Positions 1 to 7,627 of a stretch of DNA of 64,000 nucleotides are shown in pieces. Within the stretch, counting starts at the first letter, position 1, and each line of letters begins with the position of its first letter. A model generated the notes under the pieces. It was not told where the DNA came from, did no database searches, and was given only the letters and a program-made list of their open reading frames with translations. The stretch comes from Fimenecus sp045613065 (GTDB lineage Bacteria; Bacillota; Clostridia; Oscillospirales; Acutalibacteraceae). The DNA lies in assembly GCA_045613065.1 (NCBI GenBank), contig JAZLAH010000072.1, positions 39,426-103,425 of the forward strand. The letters run 5' to 3'. A program made the position numbers and the translations under genes.

Positions 1-93
1 ATAGTGACATTACTATCTAACACGTTTCGTCATATTACTCAAAGGAGATGTATAATAATATAGTGATTTTAATTTTAATAAAGGATAAATAAT

Positions 94-912
94 ATGAAAA
101 GATTCTCTCTACGCAAAAAAAATTCGCAAAATATGACAAAAAAATCTCCTGAGGCCTTGATTTTCCGCGCACATGCTGATAAAATTATTATTAAATTGGG
201 ACCGAATAATGATTTAGAATTTTTCGTTGGTAATAGTATCGTTACTAATGTAAATTTGAAAGGATATTTTTGTTCTTCGAAAAATCAATCGGTGTGTAAT
301 CCGAAGGGAAATAAGAAAAACGATGATGTTAGTAATTGGCACCATCGTAAGAAGGATGATTGTAAAATGATAAGTGTAGTAAGTGCGGCAAATTATTTAA
401 TTTCACTTTTTTATAACTCTGATAGGCATTGTAGGTCTGCAGTGATACAAAAATTACTGGTTATTGCACAAATGAGGTCGCTTTGTGAGGATAACGAGTT
501 GTTATTTAGTGATGATATAGTTGTTAAAGACAGTTGTTTTTCTATAGACTTTATATCAAAAACATATCCAAATGTTATTTTTGATGGAGAACATAGAGAA
601 AAAGATGAAATTCTTCCAGATGATGCTTTGTTAGTGGTCGAAGAGGAAACATCTAATTCGACATGTTTTTTTAAGGTTAATGATATGCCCGATAGGGAAA
701 AAAATATATTAAGAACAACATATCAAAGATTTGGGATGTATTCTGGAGACAGTATAGGTAAAGTGATGTGCTCATTATCATTACACAGACAATATTATCA
801 AATTGGAATAATTCAAAGTAATACAGATTTAAGAAATTATTTAAATTCAATTCCAGTTGAGGATATGGGGAATCCTATTGTAAACTTTGTTACATTTAAC
901 GCTGAAATTTAA
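94..912 (+). CDS. Panacea/SocA-like (DUF4065-type) antitoxin-like protein
   Basis: A 272-residue cytosolic protein with no signal peptide or membrane segment. Residues about 95-145 resemble the Panacea (DUF4065, SocA-like) fold: AANYLISL, then IQKLLVIAQ, then ELLFSDDI, matching the family pattern of ANY...LQKLLYFAQ...LFDDDI. Residues 206-228 (LRTTYQRFGMYSGDSIGKV) resemble the family's closing YG.lSa..Ls segment. The first 90 residues are unlike anything I recognise and carry several Cys and Lys. Panacea proteins are known as promiscuous antitoxins paired with varied toxins; that role here is inference. The start has AAAGGA 8-13 nt upstream. The next gene follows after 17 nt with its own ribosome site, so the two are probably co-transcribed. 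Base use is more AT-rich than in the chromosome after 2.7 kb. The family call rests on motif reading only. Confidence 0.6.
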   Translation: MKRFSLRKKNSQNMTKKSPEALIFRAHADKIIIKLGPNNDLEFFVGNSIVTNVNLKGYFCSSKNQSVCNPKGNKKNDDVSNWHHRKKDDCKMISVVSAANYLISLFYNSDRHCRSAVIQKLLVIAQMRSLCEDNELLFSDDIVVKDSCFSIDFISKTYPNVIFDGEHREKDEILPDDALLVVEEETSNSTCFFKVNDMPDREKNILRTTYQRFGMYSGDSIGKVMCSLSLHRQYYQIGIIQSNTDLRNYLNSIPVEDMGNPIVNFVTFNAEI

Positions 913-929
913 TTAAAGGAAAGTTTTAT

Positions 930-2258
930 ATGTCAGAACTTCATGAACAAGTTATAACTTTTTCGGAGAATTTTTGTGATATTTGTTTTAGTTATCTAAT
1001 GAATAAAAAAGATACAGATTCTGAAAAACTTGACACGAAGAAGTGTTTGGAAGAAAACTTGATTAAAATGGTTAACATTATACATAATGCTGGTAAAAAT
1101 AAAACAACATATATTAATGTTTATGTTGTTCAAGGAGTAAGATTTTCCATTGTTAAAATTGTTGGACAAAAGACACTAAGAGAAGAAACACTATCGGATG
1201 GTATTGTTACAGAAAATGAAATTAGAAAGCTTTTTGATATATTCGAAGAACATTATGAAAAAAATGGCGAACTGTATATAGAAGATTTGAAAGCAATTTT
1301 TCATCGCATGTTCAAAGAAATTAATTATTTATGTTCAGAATATGATGGCATTGCATTACAATCATATAACCTGACATCAAAAATGATTGAAAAAAAACAT
1401 ATGGACCATCTTGATACATTGGACAGTTCTTTAAAAAAAATGAAAAAAGATATAGGTGGTTTGACAACAAATATAAATGATTTGGAAACATCTTTTTTAG
1501 AGAATGTTGATAAAACATCTGAGAAAATCAGTACAGCAAGGAGAAACCTACTCAAGGCAACAAATGAGTCAAAAAGTTTACTTAACAATACGATTTCTAT
1601 TTTAGGTCTGTTTATGACAATTGCGGCGGCTGTTTTTGGTGGAGTTACTATTACTAACGAGGTCCTAAAAGCAATAAGTGGTGATATGTTTACTTCAACT
1701 ATATTTGTATTGGCTACGAGCTTTATTTTGGTGAATTTAATTTTTTTATTTTCGTTTATAATTGCTAAGATGAGCGGGAAAGATATAGGAATGCAGTGTC
1801 AGCACTTTTCTATAAGCCTAAAATCATTGAAAGATAGATATAAAATAAACATTGATGATAGTTTTATTGAAGAAAATCTTTACGAATTACATAATTGTTT
1901 GTTTTGTGATTCAAAGTGTGGTTTTTTCAAAAAGTTCAAATGTAGATATCAATATATGCTATACGTTGATGCGATATTGATTGTATTATTTGTGGTGTTA
2001 GGCATTATATGGATAATAAAAGAATTCTTTTATGCTTCTTGGGTATCTTCTTTAGGTGATATACAGGTTAAGAATCGCTTATTTAAAACTGGCTTTTTTG
2101 TGGTAATCTCGATCTCTGTCATCATCTTAAGTAAGATAGTGCAAAAAAAAGCAAACATAATAAAAATTGTAATTACGCTTGTTTGTTCTGCTTTAGTAAT
2201 AATTGGAATTGTATTTATAATACTTGCAGGATATCAATTTTATTGTTTAATAAAATGA
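930..2258 (+). CDS. Coiled-coil membrane protein, putative partner/effector of the Panacea-like gene
   Basis: A 442-residue protein I cannot assign to a named family. Residues 1-140 are a soluble domain of alternating helices and strands. Residues 150-215 form a Lys/Glu-rich coiled coil. Hydrophobic helices follow at about 221-243, 255-279, 343-364, 386-402 and 411-436. A Cys cluster between helices 2 and 3 (C323, C326, C330, C338) could bind metal. There is no signal peptide, so the soluble domain and coiled coil are probably cytosolic. It lies 17 nt after the Panacea-like gene, preceded by AAAGGA, and is the last gene before the tRNA-Lys scar. By analogy with Panacea systems it could be the toxic or effector component, acting at the membrane, but nothing in the sequence proves toxicity. 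AT-richness matches its partner and not the downstream genes. Confidence 0.55.
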   Translation: MSELHEQVITFSENFCDICFSYLMNKKDTDSEKLDTKKCLEENLIKMVNIIHNAGKNKTTYINVYVVQGVRFSIVKIVGQKTLREETLSDGIVTENEIRKLFDIFEEHYEKNGELYIEDLKAIFHRMFKEINYLCSEYDGIALQSYNLTSKMIEKKHMDHLDTLDSSLKKMKKDIGGLTTNINDLETSFLENVDKTSEKISTARRNLLKATNESKSLLNNTISILGLFMTIAAAVFGGVTITNEVLKAISGDMFTSTIFVLATSFILVNLIFLFSFIIAKMSGKDIGMQCQHFSISLKSLKDRYKINIDDSFIEENLYELHNCLFCDSKCGFFKKFKCRYQYMLYVDAILIVLFVVLGIIWIIKEFFYASWVSSLGDIQVKNRLFKTGFFVVISISVIILSKIVQKKANIIKIVITLVCSALVIIGIVFIILAGYQFYCLIK

Positions 2259-2330
2259 TTAAGGGTTGTTATATTCGTATTACATATCGTAATAATGAAA
2301 TCTTGACTTGATTTATAGCCATTTTAATTG

Positions 2331-2377
2331 GACTTTTAATCAAGGTGTCCGGAGTTCGAATCTCCGGTGGATCACCA
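2331..2377 (+). pseudogene. Truncated 3' part of a tRNA-Lys(TTT) gene, likely attachment-site remnant
   Basis: An anticodon loop CTTTTAA (2333-2339, anticodon TTT) is followed by a perfect T-arm (CGGAG, TTCGAAT loop, CTCCG), a 3' acceptor strand GTGGATC, discriminator A and encoded CCA (2375-2377). There is no D-arm: only about 11 nt lie between a weak possible 5' acceptor (2310-2316) and the anticodon stem, which has a mismatch. The piece therefore is not a working tRNA. A tRNA 3' end standing alone beside foreign-looking genes is the usual look of the far attachment site left by a tRNA-targeting integrase. Confidence 0.75.
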
Positions 2378-2449
2378 AAAAGAAGCAGTCACACAAAGTG
2401 TGGCTGTTTTCTTTTTGTCCCGAAGGGACGGAAGATTCGAACTCGAAGA
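2362..2449 (+). repeat. Direct repeat, copy 1 (88 bp)
   Basis: Identical to 2554-2641 at a distance of 192 bp. The unit begins with the tRNA 3' end (CTCCGGTGGATCACCA), continues through an A-rich/T-rich hairpin terminator, a GTCCC-GAA-GGGAC hairpin, and GGAAGATTCGAACTCGAAGA. The last part contains the tRNA T-loop motif in inverted orientation. Confidence 0.9.
2378..2416 (+). terminator. Rho-independent terminator after the tRNA-Lys fragment
   Basis: The arms AGTCACAC and GTGTGGCT are separated by AAA and flanked by an A-rich run on the left and TTTTCTTTTT on the right. It would end transcription of the original tRNA. The second repeat copy carries the same terminator. Confidence 0.75.
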
Positions 2450-2463
2450 GTTTTTGCGTCAAG

Positions 2464-2486
2464 AAAACGATTCGGGGAATCGTTTT
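2464..2486 (+). terminator. Perfect 10-bp hairpin between the two repeat copies
   Basis: AAAACGATTC, loop GGG, GAATCGTTTT, followed by a further T. It looks like a terminator and, because it is symmetrical, could work on either strand. Confidence 0.5.
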
Positions 2487-2553
2487 TAGCAAAAGGCGTG
2501 AGACATTTATGTCGAACGAGCAGTATGCAAGGCGAAGCCGAAGCAGACGGTCG

Positions 2554-2641
2554 CTCCGGTGGATCACCAAAAAGAAGCAGTCACACAAAGTGTGGCTGTT
2601 TTCTTTTTGTCCCGAAGGGACGGAAGATTCGAACTCGAAGA
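2554..2641 (+). repeat. Direct repeat, copy 2 (88 bp), with second terminator
   Basis: An exact copy of 2362-2449 that starts within the T-arm's 3' strand, so only the acceptor end of the tRNA is repeated. It includes the same terminator hairpin (about 2570-2608) and the GTCCC-GAA-GGGAC hairpin. The reading frame that runs from a GTG at 2559 through this repeat into the GH4 gene is not a credible gene start. Confidence 0.9.
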
Positions 2642-2664
2642 ATATATAAAATCCCTATTTTATA

Positions 2665-2692
2665 TTGAATTTTATCTCATTTATGCTACAAT
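2665..2692 (+). promoter_or_regulatory. Promoter of the GH4 gene
   Basis: -35 TTGAAT (2665-2670), 16-bp spacer, extended -10 TGC-TACAAT (2687-2692). It places transcription start near 2700, shortly before the GGGGAGG ribosome site at 2709-2715. Confidence 0.7.
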
Positions 2693-2723
2693 GAACATAT
2701 ATCCAACAGGGGAGGCAAATTTT

Positions 2724-4043
2724 ATGAAAATTACATTTATGGGAGCAGGAAGTACTGTTTTTGCAAGAAATGTTATAGGTGACTGCATGTGTACAGAAGC
2801 ACTTCGAGACAGCGTTTTTGCTCTTTATGATATTGATGGTGAAAGACTTGAAGAAAGCCGTGTTATCCTTGAGGCTATGCGAAAGGCTAAAGGTGGATAT
2901 GGCAAAATCGAGTGCTATGTTGGTGTAGAAAATAGAAAAGATGCACTTCGAGGTGCTGATTTCGTTGTTAATGCTATTCAGGTTGGTCTTTATGACCCTT
3001 GTACAATTATTGACTTTGAAGTGCCAAAGAAATATGGCTTAAGACAGACTATCGGTGATACTCTCGGTATGGGTGGAATTATGCGTACACTTCGTACAAT
3101 TCCTGTTATGAAAGGCTTTGCTGACGATATGGAAGAAGTGTGTCCTGATGCACTTTTCTTAAACTATGTTAATCCGATGGCAATGCTTACAGGCTATATG
3201 CAGAGATACACAGGTGTTAAAACAGTTGGTCTTTGCCATAGTGTTCAGGGTTGTTCAAGACATCTTCTTAAAACTTTGGAAATGGAAGACAAGTTAGAGG
3301 GCAGAAAAGAGCTTATTGCAGGTATCAACCATATGGCGTGGCTTCTTGAAATCAAGGATAAAAATGGTATTGACCTTTATCCTGAAATCAAGTCAAGAGT
3401 TGATGCTTATATGCAAAAACCTGATGCAGACGATAAAGTCCGTATGGATTATATCAAGAATTTTGGTTATTATTGCACAGAATCAAGTGAACATAATGCC
3501 GAGTACAATATGTTCTATATAAAGAGCAAATATCCTGAACTTATTGAAAGATATAACATTCCGCTTGATGAATATCCACGTCGTTGTGTGAGTCAGATTG
3601 AAAAATGGAAAAAAGACTATGCTGAAATGCTTGAGAAGGGCGTTAGAGAGCATGAACGTTCAAATGAATATGCTTCAAGAATTATGGAATCAATGGTAAC
3701 GGGTGACCCATATCAGATTGGTGGTAATGTTCTCAATACAGGACATCTTATTACAAACTTACCTGAAAATGCTTGTGTTGAAGTGCCTTGTCTTGTAAAT
3801 GGCAGAGGTATTCATCCTTGTCACGTTGGTCCAATACCTGTTCAGTGTGCTGCAATGAATATGACAAACATCAATGTTCAGTTGCTTACAATTGAAGCGG
3901 CTGTTACAGGAAAGAAAGAGCATATTTATCAGGCTGCAATGCTTGACCCACATACTGGAAGTGAACTCGATATTGACACAATCAAGAAAATGGTTGACGA
4001 TTTAATCGAAGTTCACGGTGACTACTTACCAAAATTTAATTAA
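2724..4043 (+). CDS. melA: GH4 family alpha-galactosidase (MelA type)
   Basis: A 439-residue NAD- and metal-dependent glycosidase. The N-terminus is a Rossmann fold (GAGSTVFARN, residues 7-16). The GH4 active-site motif is CHSV at 171-174, the form typical of alpha-galactosidases in this family; alpha-glucosidases and phospho-glucosidases carry CHG or CDMP/CNVP. NYVNPMAM (147-154) and NHMAW (202-206) complete the metal site. GH4 enzymes work in the cytosol by oxidation, elimination and reduction, so raffinose- or melibiose-type sugars must be imported first; no transporter is adjacent. The ATG at 2724 is chosen because GGGGAGG lies 8 nt upstream and a promoter lies between it and the repeat. 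A terminator follows, so the gene is probably transcribed alone. Confidence 0.9.
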   Translation: MKITFMGAGSTVFARNVIGDCMCTEALRDSVFALYDIDGERLEESRVILEAMRKAKGGYGKIECYVGVENRKDALRGADFVVNAIQVGLYDPCTIIDFEVPKKYGLRQTIGDTLGMGGIMRTLRTIPVMKGFADDMEEVCPDALFLNYVNPMAMLTGYMQRYTGVKTVGLCHSVQGCSRHLLKTLEMEDKLEGRKELIAGINHMAWLLEIKDKNGIDLYPEIKSRVDAYMQKPDADDKVRMDYIKNFGYYCTESSEHNAEYNMFYIKSKYPELIERYNIPLDEYPRRCVSQIEKWKKDYAEMLEKGVREHERSNEYASRIMESMVTGDPYQIGGNVLNTGHLITNLPENACVEVPCLVNGRGIHPCHVGPIPVQCAAMNMTNINVQLLTIEAAVTGKKEHIYQAAMLDPHTGSELDIDTIKKMVDDLIEVHGDYLPKFN

Positions 4044-4053
4044 ATTATAAATT

Positions 4054-4087
4054 AAAGACCATTCTTTTAATTAAGAGTGGTCTTTTT
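4054..4087 (+). terminator. Terminator of the GH4 gene
   Basis: AAAGACCATTCTT pairs with AAGAGTGGTCTTT across a short AT loop, followed by TTT. One G-T pair. Confidence 0.85.
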
Positions 4088-4106
4088 TGTTAATACTATT
4101 ACAGGT

Positions 4107-4215
4107 GATTAGCGTGAAAAATCACGCTAATCTAATTTTATGTCCATCACGCCTTGTACGGCTACAGCAAGGAGTGATGCTCGTGTTTCATACAAATTTG
4201 TAGCCGGAAAGGCTA
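4107..4215 (+). promoter_or_regulatory. Possible structured 5' leader (pseudoknot-capable) of the Rieske-FAD gene
   Basis: Three linked elements are visible. First, an 11-bp perfect hairpin with an AAAA loop (4107-4117/4122-4132). Second, an 11-bp hairpin, CATCAC-CCTTG against CAAGG-GTGATG (4145-4156/4168-4179), with one G.A mismatch. Its 11-nt loop contains CGGCTACA (4159-4166), perfectly complementary to TGTAGCCG at 4199-4206. Third, a competing hairpin TAGCC-GGAAA-GGCTA (4201-4215) that ends at the possible start codon. TCACGC occurs in both hairpins, so the 5' strand GCGTGA (4112-4117) can pair with either. No known riboswitch class is recognised. The same stretch is open as a reading frame from an ATG at 4140, but the protein family does not extend that far. 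Confidence 0.4.
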
Positions 4216-5528
4216 TGGAAATTAATATGTTATCTGTATGGTCTGCTGAATCTGAATTTAAGACTTTTCCAAAACTAAATAGAGATATAAAAACGAGTGT
4301 TGCTATTATCGGTGGTGGGATTACAGGTGTTTTATGTGGTTATATGTTGAAACATAATGGTGTTGATTGTGTAATTCTTGAGGCTGATAGAATCTGTAAA
4401 GGTGTGACACAAAATACAACTGCCAAAATAACTTCACAACACGGATTGATTTACGATAAATTAATTAAAAATTTCGGAATCGAAAAAGCACAAATGTATC
4501 TCAATGCAAATGAAAATGCCTTGAAAAAATATGCTGAATTGTGTAAAAATATCTCCTGTGAGTTCGAAAGAAAAGATAATTATGTTTATTCAGTAAACAG
4601 TCCGAAAAAAATCAATGATGAGCTTCATGCATTGGTAAGGTTAGGATATAATCCTGACTTCTGTACTGAAATACCTGTTCCTGTTGAGATTGCAGGTGCA
4701 GTGAAATTCCCAAATCAAGCACAATTCAATCCGTTACAATTTTTGTCGCATATTTCAAAAGATTTGACAATTTATGAAAACACAAAGGTTATCGAAATCC
4801 GTGGCAATAAGGCAATCACGGAAAAAGCAGAAATAACAGCAGATTATTTTATTGTGACAACTCATTTTCCATTTATGAATAAGTATGGCGGATATTTTAT
4901 CAAACTTTATCAGGAACGTTCTTATGTTTTAGCATTACAAGATGGTCCACAAATCGACGGAATGTATGTTGATGAAGCAAAAAAAGGAATGTCATTTCGA
5001 AATTATAAAAACTATCTTCTAATAGGTGGTGGCGACCACAGAACAGGTAAAGATGGTGGGAATTATCGTGAATTAAAGTCTTTCTGGGCAATTCATTATC
5101 CTGAATTACCTATTAAATATCATTGGGCAACGCAGGATTGTATGAGTCTTGATTCCGTTCCGTATATCGGCAGATATTCAAAAAAAATTCCAAATGTTTT
5201 TGTAGCAACTGGCTTTAATAAATGGGGTATGACTTCTTCAATGGTGTCAGCAGAATTGCTTTGTGATATGATTCTTAATAAAACCAATGAATATGAGCAA
5301 CTTTTTTCACCAGCAAGAAGTATTCTCACACTACAACTTCCAATCAATGCTTTTGAAACAACAGTAGGACTTCTGACTCCCTCAAAAAAGCGTTGTCCTC
5401 ATTTAGGATGTGCGTTGAAATGGAATAGTGCAGAGCATACATGGGATTGTCCGTGTCACGGTTCAAGATTTACAGAAAAGGGAAAATTAATTGAAAATCC
5501 CGCAACTGATGATTTGAAAAGTATATGA
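4215..5528 (+). CDS. FAD-dependent oxidoreductase with C-terminal Rieske [2Fe-2S] domain
   Basis: About 437 residues. An N-terminal DAO-type FAD domain shows VAIIGGGITGVLCGYML, then an acidic residue in the VILEAD turn, and GVTQNTTAKITSQHG, typical of this glycine-oxidase-like group. The C-terminus has a Rieske pair: CPHLGC, then CPCHG about 16 residues later, where one Cys and one His of each box bind the cluster. Proteins of this architecture are common in Firmicutes, and their substrate is generally unknown. The frame is open from an ATG at 4140, but the family begins near MLSVWSAESEF, so the start is 4215 or the ATG at 4227; GGAAAGG at 4206-4212 is the only Shine-Dalgarno-like run. The leader may fold and control translation. 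It is flanked by terminators or promoters on both sides, so it stands alone. Confidence 0.85.
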   Translation: MEINMLSVWSAESEFKTFPKLNRDIKTSVAIIGGGITGVLCGYMLKHNGVDCVILEADRICKGVTQNTTAKITSQHGLIYDKLIKNFGIEKAQMYLNANENALKKYAELCKNISCEFERKDNYVYSVNSPKKINDELHALVRLGYNPDFCTEIPVPVEIAGAVKFPNQAQFNPLQFLSHISKDLTIYENTKVIEIRGNKAITEKAEITADYFIVTTHFPFMNKYGGYFIKLYQERSYVLALQDGPQIDGMYVDEAKKGMSFRNYKNYLLIGGGDHRTGKDGGNYRELKSFWAIHYPELPIKYHWATQDCMSLDSVPYIGRYSKKIPNVFVATGFNKWGMTSSMVSAELLCDMILNKTNEYEQLFSPARSILTLQLPINAFETTVGLLTPSKKRCPHLGCALKWNSAEHTWDCPCHGSRFTEKGKLIENPATDDLKSI

Positions 5529-5563
5529 CACTTTCGACCAAATCTCTTTTTTATTGACAAATT

Positions 5564-5573
5564 ATGCTATAAT
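5564..5573 (+). promoter_or_regulatory. Extended -10 element before the serine hydrolase gene
   Basis: TATGC-TATAAT (-10 at 5568-5573) with a TGN extension. A TTGACA lies only 8 bp upstream, too near to be its -35. The -35 at normal spacing is only T-rich. Confidence 0.45.
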
Positions 5574-5620
5574 TGGTATATTATTCGTTGTAATTTTTAC
5601 GAATGAAGGCGTAAGATGAA

Positions 5621-6922
5621 ATGAAAAAAAGATTATTGAAGTTTTTATGCGTTGTTTTATCTGCTGTTATTGTAGTGGTTTCAATAACATTCATGAAAAA
5701 GGACAAACCTGTAAATCAACAGTTTGAAACAACACTAAGCACCACTCAGGAACAAACTACTGAGGAAAGTACCACTGCAGAAACTACAACAGAGGAAGAA
5801 ACAACAGAGACAACTACAATTCCTCAGGAGACAACAACTGTAAAGCCGACACAACCAATAATTGTTGACTCTCTTCAGTCACTTGTAACTGCAACAGCGG
5901 TCAAATACAATGCTATGAGTATTCAAGTGGCAACAATTGTTGATGGTCAGGTTCATGCAACAGCAGAATATGGATGGGCAGAAAAAAATGTAAGACCAAT
6001 GACATCAGATACAAAAATCCGAGTTGCATCTTTGTCAAAGACCATTCTTGCATTAGTGGTTTATCGACTTATTGATGATGAAATGCTTGATATTGATACT
6101 GATATTTCAGAGTATCTTGGCTATACTGTACAGAATCCGTCATATCCTGATGTACCAATCACATTAAGAGTGCTTTTAGCTCATTCATCAGGTCTGGTGA
6201 ATGCAAGTTATGTTCATTCTCTTGAACAGTTGCAGAGTCATCTTCAAAAGCCTTCAGCATACACACAATATGAACCGGGAACACATTATGAATACAACAA
6301 TTTTGCTTATGGAATTGTGGGAACAATATGTGAATTGGTGACAGGTAAAAGTGTAACAACCTTGCTTAATGAATACTTCTTTAATCCAATGGGTATAGAA
6401 GCATCATATATTCCAGCGTTATTAAATGCGAATGAAATAGCAGTTTTGTATGATGATAACCACAATGTTGCAAGAGGTGTGAGAACTCAACAAAATCAGT
6501 TGAGTTTTACTGAAACTGCAGGTAAAGGATTTAAGTTGTATTCAGGCGGACTTACTATGAGTGCAACAGATTATGCAAAGCTCCTTACATTGTTGATGAA
6601 TGATGGTATTTATGATGGTGTGCGTTACTTATCATCAGAAAGCATTGAACTTATTCATTCTGTACAGTCCACAAGAGTTAATGGAAAAATTGGTCAGGGT
6701 ATGCCTGTGCTTACACGATATAAGTTCTATGGTGGTAAGAAATTACAGTATCATACAGGTAGTGCATATGGTGTATATAGCCTTTATACTTATGACAGAG
6801 CAACAAAAACAGGAGTTGTTATTTTAACAATAGGTGCAAAGGAAGGACGAGATCCATATAGCATTTATAGTGTATGTGCAGATATTGCAAAGGGTGTGCA
6901 CGAAAATAACTTTGTAGAGTAA
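5621..6922 (+). CDS. Surface-anchored serine hydrolase, class C beta-lactamase family
   Basis: 433 residues. A short basic N-terminus and one hydrophobic helix (residues 5-24) act as signal anchor. A Thr/Glu-rich linker (about 36-76) follows, a typical wall-spanning spacer. The rest is a beta-lactamase/penicillin-binding-protein fold (PF00144). The catalytic SxxK is S137-L-S-K140 (ASLSKT), the YxN motif is Y225-N-N227, and an HTG triad lies near the C-terminus (YHTGSAYG). Members include D-amino-acid peptidases, esterases and carboxypeptidases; true beta-lactamase activity is not implied. The protein is predicted to act outside the membrane, probably on peptidoglycan or small esters. It lies alone between its own -10 element and a bidirectional terminator. 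Confidence 0.85.
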   Translation: MKKRLLKFLCVVLSAVIVVVSITFMKKDKPVNQQFETTLSTTQEQTTEESTTAETTTEEETTETTTIPQETTTVKPTQPIIVDSLQSLVTATAVKYNAMSIQVATIVDGQVHATAEYGWAEKNVRPMTSDTKIRVASLSKTILALVVYRLIDDEMLDIDTDISEYLGYTVQNPSYPDVPITLRVLLAHSSGLVNASYVHSLEQLQSHLQKPSAYTQYEPGTHYEYNNFAYGIVGTICELVTGKSVTTLLNEYFFNPMGIEASYIPALLNANEIAVLYDDNHNVARGVRTQQNQLSFTETAGKGFKLYSGGLTMSATDYAKLLTLLMNDGIYDGVRYLSSESIELIHSVQSTRVNGKIGQGMPVLTRYKFYGGKKLQYHTGSAYGVYSLYTYDRATKTGVVILTIGAKEGRDPYSIYSVCADIAKGVHENNFVE

Positions 6923-6926
6923 AAAG

Positions 6927-6957
6927 AAAAGGTATGTGAGTAATTCACATACCTTTT
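6927..6957. terminator. Bidirectional terminator between convergent genes
   Basis: AAAAGGTATGTGA pairs with TCACATACCTTTTT. A-rich on the left and T-rich on the right, so it serves both the serine hydrolase gene and the minus-strand SGNH gene. Confidence 0.85.
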
Positions 6958-6963
6958 TACATT

Positions 6964-7626
6964 TTATTTAAGTAACGGAATAACATTTTTAGCAACAATC
7001 TCATAAGCTGGAGCGTTAATATGAAGTCCGTCATATGTGTATTCTTTTTTCAAATTTCCGTTTTCGTCTTTAAGTTCATCAGTAAAATCAATCCATACAC
7101 AATTGTATTTTTCACAGATTTTGATAAACTCCTTATTCATTTCATCAATCTTTTTGTTACTTCGTTTTTCGAACTTATCACGCATATTTTCGTTGATAGG
7201 ATAAACTGCTTCGATAATGAAGTTTACATCCAGACATTGTTGTTTTGTTGATTTTATAATGTTTTCAAGATTTTCTATACTCAAAGAAAGTGGAAGACCA
7301 CGACCAATATCGTTTGTACCTATAAGAAGAACAATATTTTTTGGCTTGATATCAAGAACGTTTTCCTGAAGTCTCTCCAGAAGTCGATCTGTTGTGTCAC
7401 CACTTATGCCTCTGTTGTAAACAGCCTGACCACTTGATTTTGAAAAATCATAAAACAACTCATACCAGTTGAAAAAATCAGTAATTGAGTCACCAAGAAG
7501 CACAGTTTGCTTCTCAATGGCATATTTTTTGTTTAAGAAAGAATAGTTATTCTTTTTGGTTGTCATTTCATTGCTGTATTGAGTAAGCTTTGAATAATCA
7601 GTACTTTTTCCAAACATTGTTATCAC
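6964..7626 (-). CDS. SGNH/GDSL hydrolase (lysophospholipase L1-like esterase)
   Basis: A 220-residue cytosolic esterase without signal peptide. Block I is LLGDSITDF with catalytic Ser47. Block III is GTND (103-106) with the oxyanion Asn. The last block is YDGLHINAPAYE with Asp199 and His202. The family deacylates lipids or sugar acetates; the substrate is not evident. The start ATG lies 2 nt after the stop of the upstream alpha/beta hydrolase gene, and its AAGGTGAT ribosome site overlaps that gene's end, so the two are translated from one message. It is one of three SGNH enzymes in the window, and the three are not close copies of each other. Confidence 0.88.
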   Translation of the reverse strand: MITMFGKSTDYSKLTQYSNEMTTKKNNYSFLNKKYAIEKQTVLLGDSITDFFNWYELFYDFSKSSGQAVYNRGISGDTTDRLLERLQENVLDIKPKNIVLLIGTNDIGRGLPLSLSIENLENIIKSTKQQCLDVNFIIEAVYPINENMRDKFEKRSNKKIDEMNKEFIKICEKYNCVWIDFTDELKDENGNLKKEYTYDGLHINAPAYEIVAKNVIPLLK

Positions 7627-7627
7627 C

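Noticed and set aside
41..92. Short leader peptide with AAAGGAG before the Panacea-like gene
   Set aside because: The ATG at 48 touches the ribosome-site-like run, leaving no spacing, and the 14 codons show no pattern.
2310..2377. A complete tRNA-Lys gene
   Set aside because: GATTTAT at 2310-2316 can pair with the 3' acceptor strand, but three pairs are G-U. Only 11 nt remain for linker and D-arm, and the anticodon stem has a mismatch; total length is 68 nt.
2308..2649. Open reading frames across the 88-bp repeats
   Set aside because: They encode repeat, terminator and tRNA sequence in several frames, have no ribosome site, and exist only because the repeat lacks stops.
4140..4214. N-terminal extension of the Rieske-FAD protein from the ATG at 4140
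   Set aside because: No ribosome site, not expected from the family N-terminus, and the DNA forms strong hairpins.
5554..5573. TTGACA/TATAAT promoter before the serine hydrolase gene
   Set aside because: The two hexamers are only 8 bp apart; only the extended -10 is kept.
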